The translations under genes were made by a program, and so were the position numbers. Shown here one piece after another: positions 44,601 through 56,532 of a stretch of 64,000 bases of DNA. This DNA is from Chlorella sp. KRBP (Eukaryota > Chlorophyta > Trebouxiophyceae > Chlorellales > Chlorellaceae). Under the pieces are notes generated by a model. The model was not told where the DNA came from. It made no database searches and saw only the letters and a list, made by a program, of their open reading frames with translations. The DNA lies in contig QAXK01000799.1 in NCBI GenBank assembly GCA_004335735.1, positions 47,748 through 111,747 on the forward strand. Reading direction: 5' to 3'. Every line of letters starts with the position of its first letter. Position 1 is the stretch's first letter.

Positions 44601-47126
44601 TGTCGGCTGGGGACGCGGCACAAGCAGCCACCTGGCACACCCAATAACGTGGCACAGGAAACACCATCGCCTCACAGACAGAGCGTGCTGCCGCTCGGTA
44701 CCAAGCACCCAGCAGGAACCTGGCCAGCTGCAAACGACCCCTATCCTGCCCCTCCCGTCCCCTCCCTTCCACCCCACCCCACCCCTCACCTGTGCCTGTG
44801 GGTCCACCAGTCGATCGAACGGCTCCAGCGCCACCGCCACCGCCTCCTCCTCCTCCTCCCGCTGCTGCGGCCCCAGCCCCTCCCCCTGCGCCGCGCCCTG
44901 CCCGCCCCCCGGGCCCATCCCCGCCAGCGTCGTGTGCACAATGAGCCCCAGGTCCACCAGCGTGGTGAGGCCCGACCACACGGCAGGGAGGGAGGCCTCG
45001 TACACGCAGCACGTGCCGCCGCGCTCCTTGATGCCTGCCAGCACCTGCTGCGTCTGCAGGCCTGAGAGGCCGTCGGCGGGCGGCACGTTGTACTTGCCTG
45101 CGTCATGCGTCACGAATATGTGCACCATGCGCGCACTCGCCCCTTGTGTGCTCAAGGGGACGCGGCAAGGGGCGCCGCCACTGTGCGCCAGAACACACTA
45201 CAACGTTGACGCAGCGTGCTAGCTGCGCCTGGCTGCACACAGTGCCCGCCCACCTGCATGCATCTGGCCTGTTGACGTCCCTGTGGAGTGCGGCCCACTG
45301 CATGCTCTGCCCATCCCTGCTCCCTCCTGTCGTCCCCCAAAGCCCGTGACTCACTCCTTTCTGGGTATGGCGTGATCATGAATGGCGCGCTCGACTCCCT
45401 CTCCAGTGTGGGATCAGGTGCCTGTGGTGCCCACAGGTCGCCCTGCTCGTCCAGCCGGTCCTCAGCCAGAGCGACCTCAATGCTGCTCACCATGCCTGTC
45501 AACTGCGACGTGTGTCGCACGCAGGACACACATGCACCACGCCACATGTGTGTGCACTCCACAAGTGTGCCACACACGCACGCTGTTGCTTGCATGCCCC
45601 TGCTGCCTGCTGGTCCGTCATGACAGGTACGACTCCACCCTGCTGGTACCAGGCCCCGCCACACCACCACCACGTGCGCATGCCCCACCACTGCGTCATC
45701 ACGACAGGTACGCTTCCACCCGCCACACCACCACGATGCACTGTGCACGCGCACCTGCCCCATCTCCTCGAGGATGCCCCGGATGAGCCACGCCGTGGTG
45801 GTCTTGCCGTGCGTGCCCAGCACCCCAATCATGAGCATGTCGCGTGACGGCGCCTCGTACAGCGCCACCGCCAGCCTGGCCGCCGCCACGTCAACATTCT
45901 CCACGTAAAAGACGGGCGTCGGCCCGCCCTCGGGCGCCACCTCCTGCATGGCCGGCAAGCCCTTGGCCACGTCGGGCAGCAGCAGGGCGCTGGCGCCCGC
46001 CAGACGCGCTTGCGCCGCCAGCAGCGGGACGTCGTCAGGGTTGAGCGAGGGGCAGCAGTACATGTTGTCCTCCTTGACGCGCATCACGTTGGACTGGAGG
46101 CCCGAGATGCTCACGCCCGGGTACTCTGCGCGACAACGATTGAACACGATATCAAGACAGAGAAGTGTGTGTGGGCACACGCATTTCCCCGCTCATGCCT
46201 GCGCGCGCCACAGCACAGTGCACTCACTCTCGTCCAGTTCCTGTGCCATGTCGTAGAAGGCCGCCATGCCAAACAGGTCGGCGATGGCCAGGGACCGCTC
46301 AGGCCGCACAGGGTACTTGCCAGTCTCGTCCATCTGCACCTCCACCTCCTCCTCCTCCTCCTGCAGCGGCTGCTCGCCGTCCTCCTGCAGCTCCTCACCC
46401 AGCTCCGCCTCCTCCTCCCCCTCGTCCTCTGTGAGACGTGCAGCACCACACAGAGGACGGTGCACACGGACACGGTTGATCACCCGCGCCTCGGAAACAG
46501 CCGCCATCGAATGGCCTGCGTGCACACCTGGAGCTGCAAGGGACAGCTGTACTGTGCAGAACAAGCGGCGCACCTGCTTCCCCGAGCTCGTCCAGGCCAG
46601 CCTGTTGCTGCAGCCGCCGCGCCGCGCTGCGCGCAAACCGGTTCAGCGCACGCGTGCTGATTGGGTCCTCCTCGTCCCCTTCCCCTCCCTGAGGCAGCAG
46701 ATCGCCGTCCAGGCTGAAGCCCTGCGCTGCCGCTGCCTCTTCCAGGCTAGCCATCATGGCGGGGTCCAGCTCCTCCTCCCCCTCATCAAAGTCTTCCAGG
46801 CCGTCAAAGCCAAAGGCCGCTGCTGCGTCCTCCTCCGCGTTGTCATCGCCTGCTCCTGGCGCCGCTGCGCCTCGCCCTCTCGCTCGCACGACTGCGTTGC
46901 GGCTACAGTGCAAGTTGCCTCCTGGGGCAGTCCATTGGCGCTGGCTGCTCTGATGGCTGGTGCAGGGGCTGCGCGCGTGCCGTGACGGCAGCTGCGCCAG
47001 GGGCCAGGGCGGCGGCCCCTGCGCGAAGTGCGAGGTGCACCTGGCGGCACCGACAGAGCGCCGTGCAGGGGCCTGATGGCGATGGCGAGCGCCCGGGAGC
47101 GCTGCTGACCTCCCAGATCGCAACAT
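41685..47126 (-). CDS. MURE: Plastid MurE-like protein (PAP11 type)
   Basis: Thirteen exons (47126–46574, 46428–46228, 46125–45755, 45502–45355, 45097–44790, 44538–44392, 43913–43806, 43637–43518, 43284–43202, 42941–42839, 42609–42476, 42273–42153, 41924–41685) join in frame to 878 residues. The first ~70 residues are Arg/Ser/Ala-rich, like a chloroplast transit peptide. A long acidic region follows. Then the Mur ligase fold: VSISGLQSNVMRV, ATP-binding VLGTHGKTTTAWLI, NLDDPYAPRVLE, LLGQHNVHNILAAVATGLAL, AVEVIPGRSEVVDEGQ, VITVFGCKGEEDRS, and LLAGRGHCDYMEHDDG with WFDDRQEVRAAL. In plants the homologue is PAP11, part of the plastid-encoded RNA polymerase complex; in mosses it serves a plastid peptidoglycan pathway. 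Usual DYAHTP and DNPR motifs are DSASTP and NDSPR here. It diverges from the FAP42-like gene. Confidence 0.9.
42984..43001. repeat. (GA)n run in MurE-like intron
   Basis: Nine GA units (TC in the transcript) lie about 45 bases before the acceptor of the exon at 42941. Confidence 0.85.
43640..43661. repeat. (ACGC)n run in MurE-like intron
   Basis: Tetranucleotide ACGC repeats lie immediately upstream (transcript sense) of the exon starting at 43637. Confidence 0.8.
43721..43779. repeat. 20-bp tandem repeat, three copies, in MurE-like intron
   Basis: Units close to TGTCAGAACCAAAGCCTCGT follow each other three times with a few changes. They are intronic. Confidence 0.85.
43914..44391 (-). other. 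MurE-like intron 6, strongly strand-asymmetric
   Basis: From about 44050 to 44390 the plus strand is made mostly of C and T with many CCCC runs. The intron RNA, read on minus, is therefore rich in G runs. No ORF with family resemblance lies inside. Confidence 0.7.
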
Positions 47127-47313
47127 CCCGCGCCTCTGACGGGCTTCGGTGGGCTCCTGCGCCGAGTTGGAGGTCGGCCCTAATGTAAGACCTGATGCAA
47201 GCACGGGAAAAGGAGGAGAATGCTTCAGCTTTTCACCTGGTAGGGATCTGCAACCTTGACAGCAGGGCGAATTAGGCCGCTCTCCTGGGAGCTGGGCAGA
47301 GGCGCTCGCCAGG
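47127..47313. promoter_or_regulatory. 187-bp divergent promoter MurE-like / FAP42-like
   Basis: It separates the start codons of a plastid protein gene and a ciliary gene. I see no TATA box or clear ciliary-gene regulatory motif. Confidence 0.5.
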
Positions 47314-50300
47314 ATGGCGCCCAAGGCCAAGGGCGGCAAGGAAGCGCCGACAGGCCCAGCCAAGACGCCCTTGCTCGACGCGCTGTTCCCCGTGTGGCCT
47401 ACTGACGGCAAGGAGCCGGACACCAAGGAGGGACCAGGTGCTGATCGATGTCTGCTGGGCGCGCCCCCTCTCGCCCAGCGAAGCCACGCGGCAGAGCAGC
47501 TCGCACGACGACGAGCTCAGGCCAGCAAGTGTCGCGCGCAGCACTGCACTGCTCGTGAAGAGGACTCGTGCTCCTCTTCGGGCACGAAGCCGTACCCGTC
47601 CATTGCCCAGAAGGGAGAAAGGAGAGCATCCACGGCCTTGTGTGCACGCAGAGAAGTACGAGGACGTGGCAGGCTTGGTGCTGCCCACGGAGACGCAGCT
47701 CTACCTGGACGCATGGAAGCGGCCGGAGGAGCTGGTGCAGAACATGCCCAACGTGCCCATGGTGGTCAGCAAGCCCGTGGCAGCAGCGGCTCCTGTGGAC
47801 GAGGGAAAGGGGGCCAAGGGCGCCAACAAGGGCGCGCCGCCGCCACCCAGCCGGGAGTTTGAGGGCAAGCTGTTCGCCGGGCACAGGTCGTTCGAGTGGC
47901 TGCAGGCCATCTTCAACGCCGTGCGCAGCGCACAGAACACGCTGCCTCAAGGTGCGGGCGGGGCGGGGCAGGGTGTGCGCAGCTGTGTGATGGGGTACAC
48001 GCACGTACCAGCGCCACGCATCCTGCTGTGCGGGTGGCACGCGCCCCACGCCCCATTCACAGGTTCATACCTGTGGGAGCTCATCTACCCGCGTGACCCC
48101 AAGGACAACACGCACATCAAGCCGCCCAGTGGCAAGTACCGCGTGCGCCTCTTCATCATGGTGCGACCCCGCCGAGTCATGGAGGAGCACATGCAGGAGC
48201 AGGGTCGGCTGCAGGAGCAGGCGTGGCAGCAGCTGAGCGTGGTGCGCACGTGTGGGTTGCTTGCACGCTTGCAGGACACGTGGCGGACGGTGGTGATTGA
48301 CGACCGCATCCCGGTGGACCTGTTTGGCCGGCCACTGTTTGTGGGCGTGCTGCCGCTGGCCCTGTGGCCGCTTCTGCTGAGCAAGGCGGTGCTCAAGGTG
48401 ATGGCGGCGCTGAGGGTGACGGACCTGGCCCTGCCACACCAGGTGTCGGCCTTCCAACTGCTTACGGGCTGGCCTCATGAGGACCTGATGGACCCTCTGG
48501 CGGGAGTGCAGCTGGCAGGTAGGTGCGGGGGGAGGGGAGGGGTCGGTGCGAGGAGAGAGTCGAAGCGACCTGGGCAGCTCTGGGTTGGGTACGACAAACT
48601 CCGCGCCTGGCAGGTGGCAGTGCATGCGTCGCCAAGACTGTCTTGCCTTTTACCCGTGCGCAGGTGGCCTCATGTTTGACCGCCTGGAGGACTCTGTGCG
48701 CGGCAACGAGCAGCGCAAGGAGCGCCTGGCCATGGCCACCGTGACGCTGAAGAAGCGGGCCATGCCTGCCAAGCCACCGCCGCGCATCATCGTCTTCACA
48801 GGTGCGCAAGCCAGCGCGACCATGTGAACGCTCAGGCCCGCACAACAGCGCACTGTGGTCAACCACCCCGTCCTGTTGCTCGCTGCACCTGCTGGCGTGC
48901 AGGTCCCAGCGCTGTGGGCCGTGGTGGTCTGATGCGCCGCCTGGTCGCTGACTATCCTGACAAGTTTGGGCTCACCGTGTCGCACACCTCGCGCCTGCCC
49001 CGTGAGCACGAGGTGCACGGCACCGACTACATCTTCAGCACCAAGTCGCAGATGCAGCAGCTGTACGAGCAGGGGCAGCTGCTGGAGCTGGCGCCGGTGC
49101 AGGCGGGCCCACCGGGAGGGCAGGCGTACCTATACGGCACTAGCATCACTACCGTGAGGGAGGTGGCGGCCACGGGCAAGCTGTGCGTCATGGCGGTGGA
49201 GGAGCAGGGCGTGCAGGCACTCAAGGTGAGTGGTGGTGGGGGAGGAAGGGTGGCCGCTTGAGATGAGCTGTGGTGACTGGGCGACGATGGGGCCACATGA
49301 AGCCACGATGCTCCCGCACCTTGCGGTGGCGATGCGCGCAGGCGAACAAGCGCATCGATGGCCTGTACATCTTCTGCGCACCTCCCTCGCTCGAGGAGCT
49401 GGAGCAGCGCCTGCGGGGCCGGCTCAAGGAGGCCGACGGGACGGTGGAGAAGCGCGTGGCCTGGGCGCTGGGCCAGACCAGCGCGGCGCAGAAGCAGGGG
49501 CTGTTCGACCACCTGGTGCCCAACACGGTGTTCGAAGAGGTGTACCACTCTCTCAAGGAGGCCATCTCCACGCTCAGCCCTATCATCCGCAACAGGCTGC
49601 GCGGTCTGCCGGCCTACGTGCTCGACTACTCGGACCTGATCCCGCCCAACCTGGTGGAGAAGCCCTTCCTCAAGCCAGTCATCATCTCGGGGCCCACCAC
49701 CGGCGAGCGCAGCAAGCTCATCGAGCAGCTCGTGACCGAGTTCCCCGACGTGTTCGCCTTCCCCCGCATGACCACCACGCGGCCGCTGGACGAGGACGCG
49801 CGCCACGCGCTCACGCCCGATGAGCTGGAGGCGGCGCGCAACGAGCACGAGGCCGCGCTCGCCGCAGCCCGCGGTGAGGCGGTGCCGAACCGCATGGCCT
49901 CGCCCGGTCCCGGTGACGGCCCCGGTGGCGCCGCTGGAGCCGACTGGCCCGGCGACGAGGGCAACGGGGACACCGCGCAGGGCGGAGGCGCCGGCACCGC
50001 CGAGGCGGACCCGGGCAAGGTGGACGTGTACCCCACGCCCATCAGCGTGTCGTCCGCCGACTTTGACGCGGCGTTGTCCTCCGGGGCGCTCCTGGAGCAC
50101 CATTCGGAGCTGTTCAAGCACGAGATGGTGACGCACCGCTACGGCGTGACCGCTGATGCCATCCGCGAGGTGCGCCGCCGCAGTCCCGCACCCGCACCCT
50201 GCGCCCACAGCAAGAGCAGTCGATCCACCACTGTCCACTCGCCTTGGCCCGATCTTCGCAGGTGATCAAGAGCGGCAGGTTGCCTCTGCTGGAGCTCGAG

Positions 50301-53300
50301 TCCGAGGGCGTGCAGATGATCAAGTCCAAGGGCATCGACTGCCTCAGCATCTTCCTCACGCCCGAGAACGAGGAGGCCTTCCGCCAGCGCCTCGTCGCGT
50401 CGCTCACCGTCACGGACGAGGAGGTCGCCGCGCGCCTCGAGGCCGCCAAGCTCCAGGTGCGAGGCCTGAACGGCCCAGGCCCACCCTCACACAGCCTCTG
50501 CACGCAGGGCACTGCGCCTTGCCGCACGCGCCACACGCGCACTCAGCCTGGTGCTCCGTGCCGCCTCCACTTGCACAGATTGAGGCGGCTACCGGCTCGG
50601 ACTCGTTCGACTACACGCTGACCAACGACCAGATGGAGGACGCGTACCAGGAGCTGGTGACGCTCATCAGCGGCAAGCGGCCTGACATCATCCGCCCGCC
50701 AGACGAGGAGGCAGCGGCCAACGCAGCCGCCGCTGCCGCGCCCAGGCACCCTGTGCTGGTGGTGGCGGGGCCCTCGCCTGCGGGCCGGGCGGCAGTGGTG
50801 GCGCAGCTGCTGTCCTCGCCCACCTTCACCACGCCGGCCATGGTGACGGATCGCAAGCCGGCCAAGGGACAGGTGCGCGGCGGCAGGTGCTGTGCTCCTC
50901 TCCCAGTGCTACAGCCTGGGGTGCGCACTCCCTTGTCATCAGGACTCGCCTCGCAACGCTTGCAACGTCACGCTTACGCCTGCAGGTGTCGAGTGACGCT
51001 CTGACCTTCCTGTCGGGCAAGGACCTTCAGAAGATGGCCGCCGAGAACCAGCTGGCCGTGCAGTGGCCGGGCGAGGGCGGCGGCAAGGAGGCAGGCACCA
51101 TGGCCATCCCCACCTCTGCGCTGGAGCAGGCCGCCCAGGCACGCAAGCTCACCATCATTGACCTGCCAGACAGCGTCCTGCCGGGAGCCCTGGCCGCTCT
51201 CAAGGCCTGCCCGCTCACCAGCGGCGCGCTCTACGTCTTCATCGGCTCGGCGGACGCCAACAGCCAGGTGGAGGGAGGCGAGCCGCCTGTCGCTGAGGCG
51301 GCGCTTGCTGCCGCCCTGTCGGAGGCCCAGGCCGCAGGGCAGTACTCACTGGTGGTGGCGCAGGGCGCAGGCGCTGACCTGGTGGCTACTGTGCGCAGCG
51401 CGCTCAGCGCGCACGTGCCCGACGTGGTGCCTCCCCCGTACCGCCCTCTGGTGGTGTCGGGGCCGTTTGGCACGGGCGTGCGCCCGCTGCTGCAGCAGCT
51501 GTTCCAGTCGCTGCCCGGACGCTTTGCCAGCCCAGTGGTGACCACCACCAAGGCCAGCAGCCACCCAGAGGTGGACGACCGGCCAGAGATGTGCGTGGTG
51601 TCGTCCGAGGAGGCGGCGGCGCTGGCGGCGGCAGGCGCTTTCCTGTTCCACAGCACGGCGCTGGGGCACACGTACGGCGTGCAGGCGGCGGCGGTGCAAA
51701 AGGTCATGGCGTCGGGCAAGGTCTGCGTGATTGAGGTGGACAGCGTGGACAGCGTCAAGAAGCTCAGGGAGTCCGGCTTCGAGGCGGTGAGTGTGTCTAG
51801 GCGCTGCTCACTGCTTCACAAAAGGACGCCGCACCCCGCAAGTGGCGTCCACACAGGGCGTGGGCGTGGCGTGCCATGCAAGCCCCTCTCTCTGACAGGC
51901 AAGGTGACCAAGAGCTGTGTGCTTGTGGTGTTGTTGGTTCAATCGCAGACGTACGTGTTTGTGGGCATGTCGAGCATGGACGAGCTGCTCACGCGCGTGC
52001 ATGCCGAGATCACGGCAAACCCTCCCCTAGGGTACGCGCCTGACGAGGCGGCGGCACTCTTCTTCAACACGGCAAAGGCCGAGATGCAGGCCAGCCACGC
52101 AGAGGTGCGTTGTGACCTCACGCTGCACTAGCAACGTGTGCAACACGCGCAGGGCACCTCTGACGTGATTTGGTGTGCGCTGTTTGGCACCGCAGGGTCT
52201 GTTTGACGCGTGGGTGGAGAACGCCAGCGACGTGGCTGCCTCCTTCAGCCGCCTTGCCGATGTGGTGCACCAGCACTACCCTGATGTGGTGGTGCCGCAC
52301 TTTGTGTACGGCTACGGCCGCGCGCTGTGGGACCCGGCCGTGAGGGAGTACGGGCGCCACACGCTGCACGTCATGGTGCTGGGCCCCGTGGCCTCGGGCA
52401 AGAGCACGCAGTGCGAGCTGCTGGCCCAGCGCTTTGCCCTGCCGCACATCAACGTGGGTGACCTGCTGTACGAGGAGATTGCCAAGAAGACGGCACTGGG
52501 CCTGGAGGCTAAGGAGTACACTGACGCAAGCAAGACCGTGCCAGACAGGTGCGTCCTGGGACAGCATGTTGGGGGCGCTTCCAGCAACATCATCTTGCGG
52601 CAGGCGCGCCTGCGGCGGCTGGCCGCCGACTTTACGTGCTTGTGGAGCAGGTAGCCGTCCTGGGCCACGTCACACAGCTTGCTTGCTTGCGTGCATTGCC
52701 CATGCAGGTTCTTCTTGGAGCTGCTGACGCGGCGGCTGGCCGAGCCCGACTGCGTGGCCAACGGCTGGCTACTGGACGGCTTCCCGCACACGGCGTCCCA
52801 GGCGGAGGAGCTGCGCCTGCGCGGCATTGAGCCGGACAAGGTGGTGTTCCTGCACGCTGAGAACACGGTGCTGCTGGACCGCACGCGCTACCGGCGAGTG
52901 GACATGGACACCAACAAGATCTACCACATGGCGGAGAGTGGAGCGCTCAGCGCACCAATCACGCCGCCGCTCACGGCGGCTGGCACACCCGACACCGCCC
53001 TCCTCTCCAGGTGAGCCTCACCATCTCGCCATTGCTGCCCTTGCGCCTGACCCGCAGCCTGCTCTCCAGCCTGCTCTGCATGCTCTGCAGCAGTCACCGG
53101 GTGCTGCTGTATGCATGCCAGAGAACCTAACCTGTGCCCGCGCTCCCAACACGACGGATGGCGCAGGTTGCACCCTCGTCACGACGACAGCGTTGAGAAC
53201 GTTGAGGCGCGCCTCAAGCTGTGGGACGAGCACTTCCTCGCGCTGCGGCAGGTCTACGAGCACGTGTCGCTGCGCGTGGCGGCGGCGGGGACCGGCATGC

Positions 53301-56300
53301 CCGACGAGCAGGTCGAGTCGCTGGCCTCGTTCCTCACGCTCGAGTCGCGCGTGACGGACGTGAGCACGATCGAGAGCCACACGCTCAAGGAGCTGCAGTA
53401 CGAGGTTGTCGACACGCTCAGGTGCGCCCGCGCCTGAGATGCTTGGCTGCAGCTGCCGAGCCACGTCGCGGGCACAGGCATGCAGGACAGCGCACGAACG
53501 CGTGCGAATGCCCGTGGATGATGGTGCGTGCGCAGGTACCGCCGCCGGCAGCTGCTGCGCCTGGTGCAGGACGACGGCAGGACGTTTTGGGTCGAGAGCA
53601 GCGAGCTGGTGGGCAACGCTTACTGCCTACTGCTGGCCCGCAGTGCCGCGCAGTTCCCCGTGCAGCAGCAGCTGCGCCGCCTCGACCTGACCGCCGTGCC
53701 CCGCACCGCGCTGCTGTGGGTCAACACGCCCGAGCCAGCGCAAGTGCTCGTCACCCTGGCTCTCGGGCCCCAGGCGCCGCTGCAGGACAACCCGCCAGTC
53801 CTGCCGCAGCTGCTGGTGGTCAGCGGGCCCTGCGGCGCCGGCAAGTCGACGCTGCTGCGGCAGCTGGTCTCGCACTTTGGCAGTCGCGTGGTGCTGGTGC
53901 CGGCGCTCACGACGCGTGCGCCTCGCAAGGGCGAGAATCCCGAGGGGGGCGACGGTCTGTGCTTCACGGACCGCCGCGCGCTCAACTCGCTGCTGGCGCG
54001 CAACCAGCTGGTCGGCAAGGTGGTGGCGGAGCACGACGGGCACCTCTACGGCGTCCGCGCAGCGCCGGTGCAGCAAGCCTGGGCCTCGGGCAAGCTGCCC
54101 ATCGTCGAAGCGCCACACTCGCTGGCTGTCGCCCTCAAGCAGGCAGCGGCGAGCCTGGCAGCGCAGGCGGCGGCATCAGGCAGCACGCCTGTGGGTGGGA
54201 GCGTGGCCGGCTCGCGCCCGCTGACTCCCGCTTCCGGGGCCATGGGCAGCACCACAGCCGTCAGCGGCAAGGCCCCACCTCCCCTACTCGTGTCGAGCAT
54301 CTACCTGAGCGCAGAGCTGGAGTTGCTGGACGTGCGGCTGCGTGCTCAGGGACAGCTCGAGGAGCAGGCCCTGCTGCGTGAGCTCGAGGTGGCGCGGGGC
54401 GAGATGCAGCAGGTGGCCAGCAGCACCACCGACTTCCAGCAAGCCAAGCACGCTGCGCTCGGCGCTCTGCTGGCCCCACGGCTATCCGCACCTCCACCCG
54501 CTGCCGCACCCACCGGCCCCGGCGCAGCAGCAGCAAAAGCGGCGGCAGACGCCGCTGCTGCACAGGCCGCGGCGCAAGCAGTCGCAGCACAGCAAGCCGC
54601 CGCTGCCGCCAGCGTGGCCCCGCCGCACGTGCCGGACTTTGTGTTCCAGTGCCCGGATGAGCGCCGTGGCCCCAACGTGCTGTACCAGCAGGTCAAGGAG
54701 GCAGTGGCCAGCCTGTGGCACCGGCCGCGCGAGGCGGTGCCTTGCCAGCTGCTGCTGGAGGACTTCAGCTGGCGCTCTTCCCGTCCCGGCGCGACGCGCC
54801 AGCGGCAGCGCACCGTGATGATGTCAGGCGGGTGCCTGGAGCTGTCGCGCGGGCAGCACCTGCTGCGCGTCACGGCGGCCAGCGACTACCCGCACGCCAT
54901 CATGTTCTACTCTCAGCCGCCGTGCAAGCAGGAGGACTACTTCTGCAAGGCCAACGAGCTGTCCATCGTCATGGGGGAGATGAGGGACGTGATGCAGGGA
55001 CAAGAGGGCGAGGCGGGCGCGCACGTGACCAACCTGGACGGGCAGGTGGAGGCGGCGCCGGCGCCGGGCGCCACGCTGGGCCTGTTGCGCTACCTGGTGC
55101 AGGTCAGCGAGCCCACGCTGCTTTGCGGTGCGCTGACGCTGGCGCGCGAGGACGTGCGGCGCATGGTGCGGCTGCTGCTGGTGGACAACGCCACCGGCAG
55201 GCAGTACGCGTGCCCATCAGGGCGCTTGCAGCCAGTGCAGCTGGAGCCCAGCCCTGCTGGCTACACGCTGCTGGCCGTGGCCACCAACACCAGCACCGGA
55301 CAGCAGCAGCAGCTGCAGCAGTCAGAGGAGGGTGAGGGCCCGGTGCCTTGGTTCCTACAGCTCCTCAGCTCAGCGCCGCTGGCCTCCGTGCAGGAGAGCT
55401 CCGTGGCCCGGGCGCAGGTGCTGCAGGGCGCCTACAAGCCCAACTCGCGCTGCGTGGTGGCGCGGCACCTGCTCACGCCCATCCAGCCCACGCAGGTGGC
55501 GGTGCACGTGGCCATGCAGCCGCCCTCACTCGTGCCCTTCACCGTGCGTGTGTGCGCCGCGCCCACCGGCGGCGAGGTGCTGTGGGGCGAGGCGTACCCC
55601 GAGCTGACCAGCGCCTCATCACAGGATGGTGCCGCGCTGCTGCTGCCCTCAGTGGCACTCGAGCCTGGCAAGTTCCTGGTGGAGGTCGTCCTCAACCAGC
55701 AGGGTTGCCCGGAGGGCTGGCAGGTGGACCCCGTGTCGGGCGAGCTGTCCAAGGCTCCCTCGCCGCTGTCATGGGCCATGACGCTGCTGCCGTCCACCGA
55801 CGACAAGGTGTGCCCCATCACGGCGGACGACTCGCAGCAGCGCTACTTCAAGGGCATGCAGGAGGCCTGGGCCACGCAGGCAGTGCCAGCGGGCGCGGCT
55901 GGTGCTGCACTAGCGGGAGGCAAGGGGGCGCCCGCCAAGCCCGCTGCCGGCAAGGGCGGTGCAGCGGCGGGTGCTCTGGGCGGGCGGGCGGCTGTTGCGG
56001 CGAGCCTGCTGGACAAGGTGATGGCTGAGCTGGCGGCGGATGGGTCAGCCGCGCCGCCGGTGACCAGGCCTCTCAAGGATGGCAGCCTTGTGGAGCTCAA
56101 GCCTCAGGAGCACCTGCTGAACAAGCAGGCAGGCGCGGTGGTGCAGCGGCTGACAGCGGAGGAGCTGGAGCAGAGGCACCAGGTGGGCGTGGAGGGGGAG
56201 GGTGCGGTGCTGGCGGACAGGCTGCAGCCGACCCTGGCGGCGGACAAGGAGGAGTGCGCCGCCGTCCGCAGCAGGCGGGCGGCTGAGTTTGTGGCCTGGC

Positions 56301-56422
56301 GCGAGGCCACGACGCAGGGCCTGCAGGCGCTCACATCCGCGCGCCTGCAGGCCGTGGCCGGCACGCGTGCGCCTGCTGGTGAGGCTGAGGCATCCGGCGC
56401 ACCGGGGGTGGCCGTGCGGTGA
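47314..56422 (+). CDS. FAP42: FAP42-like ciliary central-apparatus protein with guanylate-kinase and adenylate-kinase folds
   Basis: Fifteen exons (47314–47437, 47652–47951, 48063–48160, 48275–48518, 48664–48801, 48903–49225, 49342–50169, 50262–50456, 50579–50872, 50986–51786, 51949–52104, 52196–52548, 52708–53010, 53167–53421, 53536–56422) join in frame to 2,432 residues. Order: a calpain-like N-terminal region (LYLDAWKRPEELV; GKYRVRLFIM; DTWRTVVIDDRIPVDLFGRP; ALWPLLLSKAVLKV), guanylate-kinase-like folds starting near residues 300, 520, 805, 1,000 and 1,560, an adenylate kinase near 1,226 (GPVASGKSTQ, INVGDLLYEEI, GWLLDGFPHT) and a beta-rich C-terminal region. Only the adenylate kinase and the last guanylate-kinase fold keep GxxxxGKS. 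Chlamydomonas FAP42, of the C1b projection with CPC1, has such a series; I assign the name from architecture, so orthology needs checking. It likely handles or senses adenine and guanine nucleotides in cilia. Confidence 0.85.
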
Positions 56423-56532
56423 TGGACGTGTTCACCTGGCTGTCGTGCAAAGTCAAACCTTTCGTGCACCACCAACCACCTCCGCACGCGTGCGCCCGAG
56501 GAAAGCAGTTCGCAGTCAGAGAGTCAGCAGCC

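Noticed and set aside
41685..47126. Bacterial contamination or recent bacterial transfer because of a MurE ligase
   Set aside because: Twelve introns, a transit-peptide-like N-terminus and base use like the neighbours show a long-established nuclear plastid gene.
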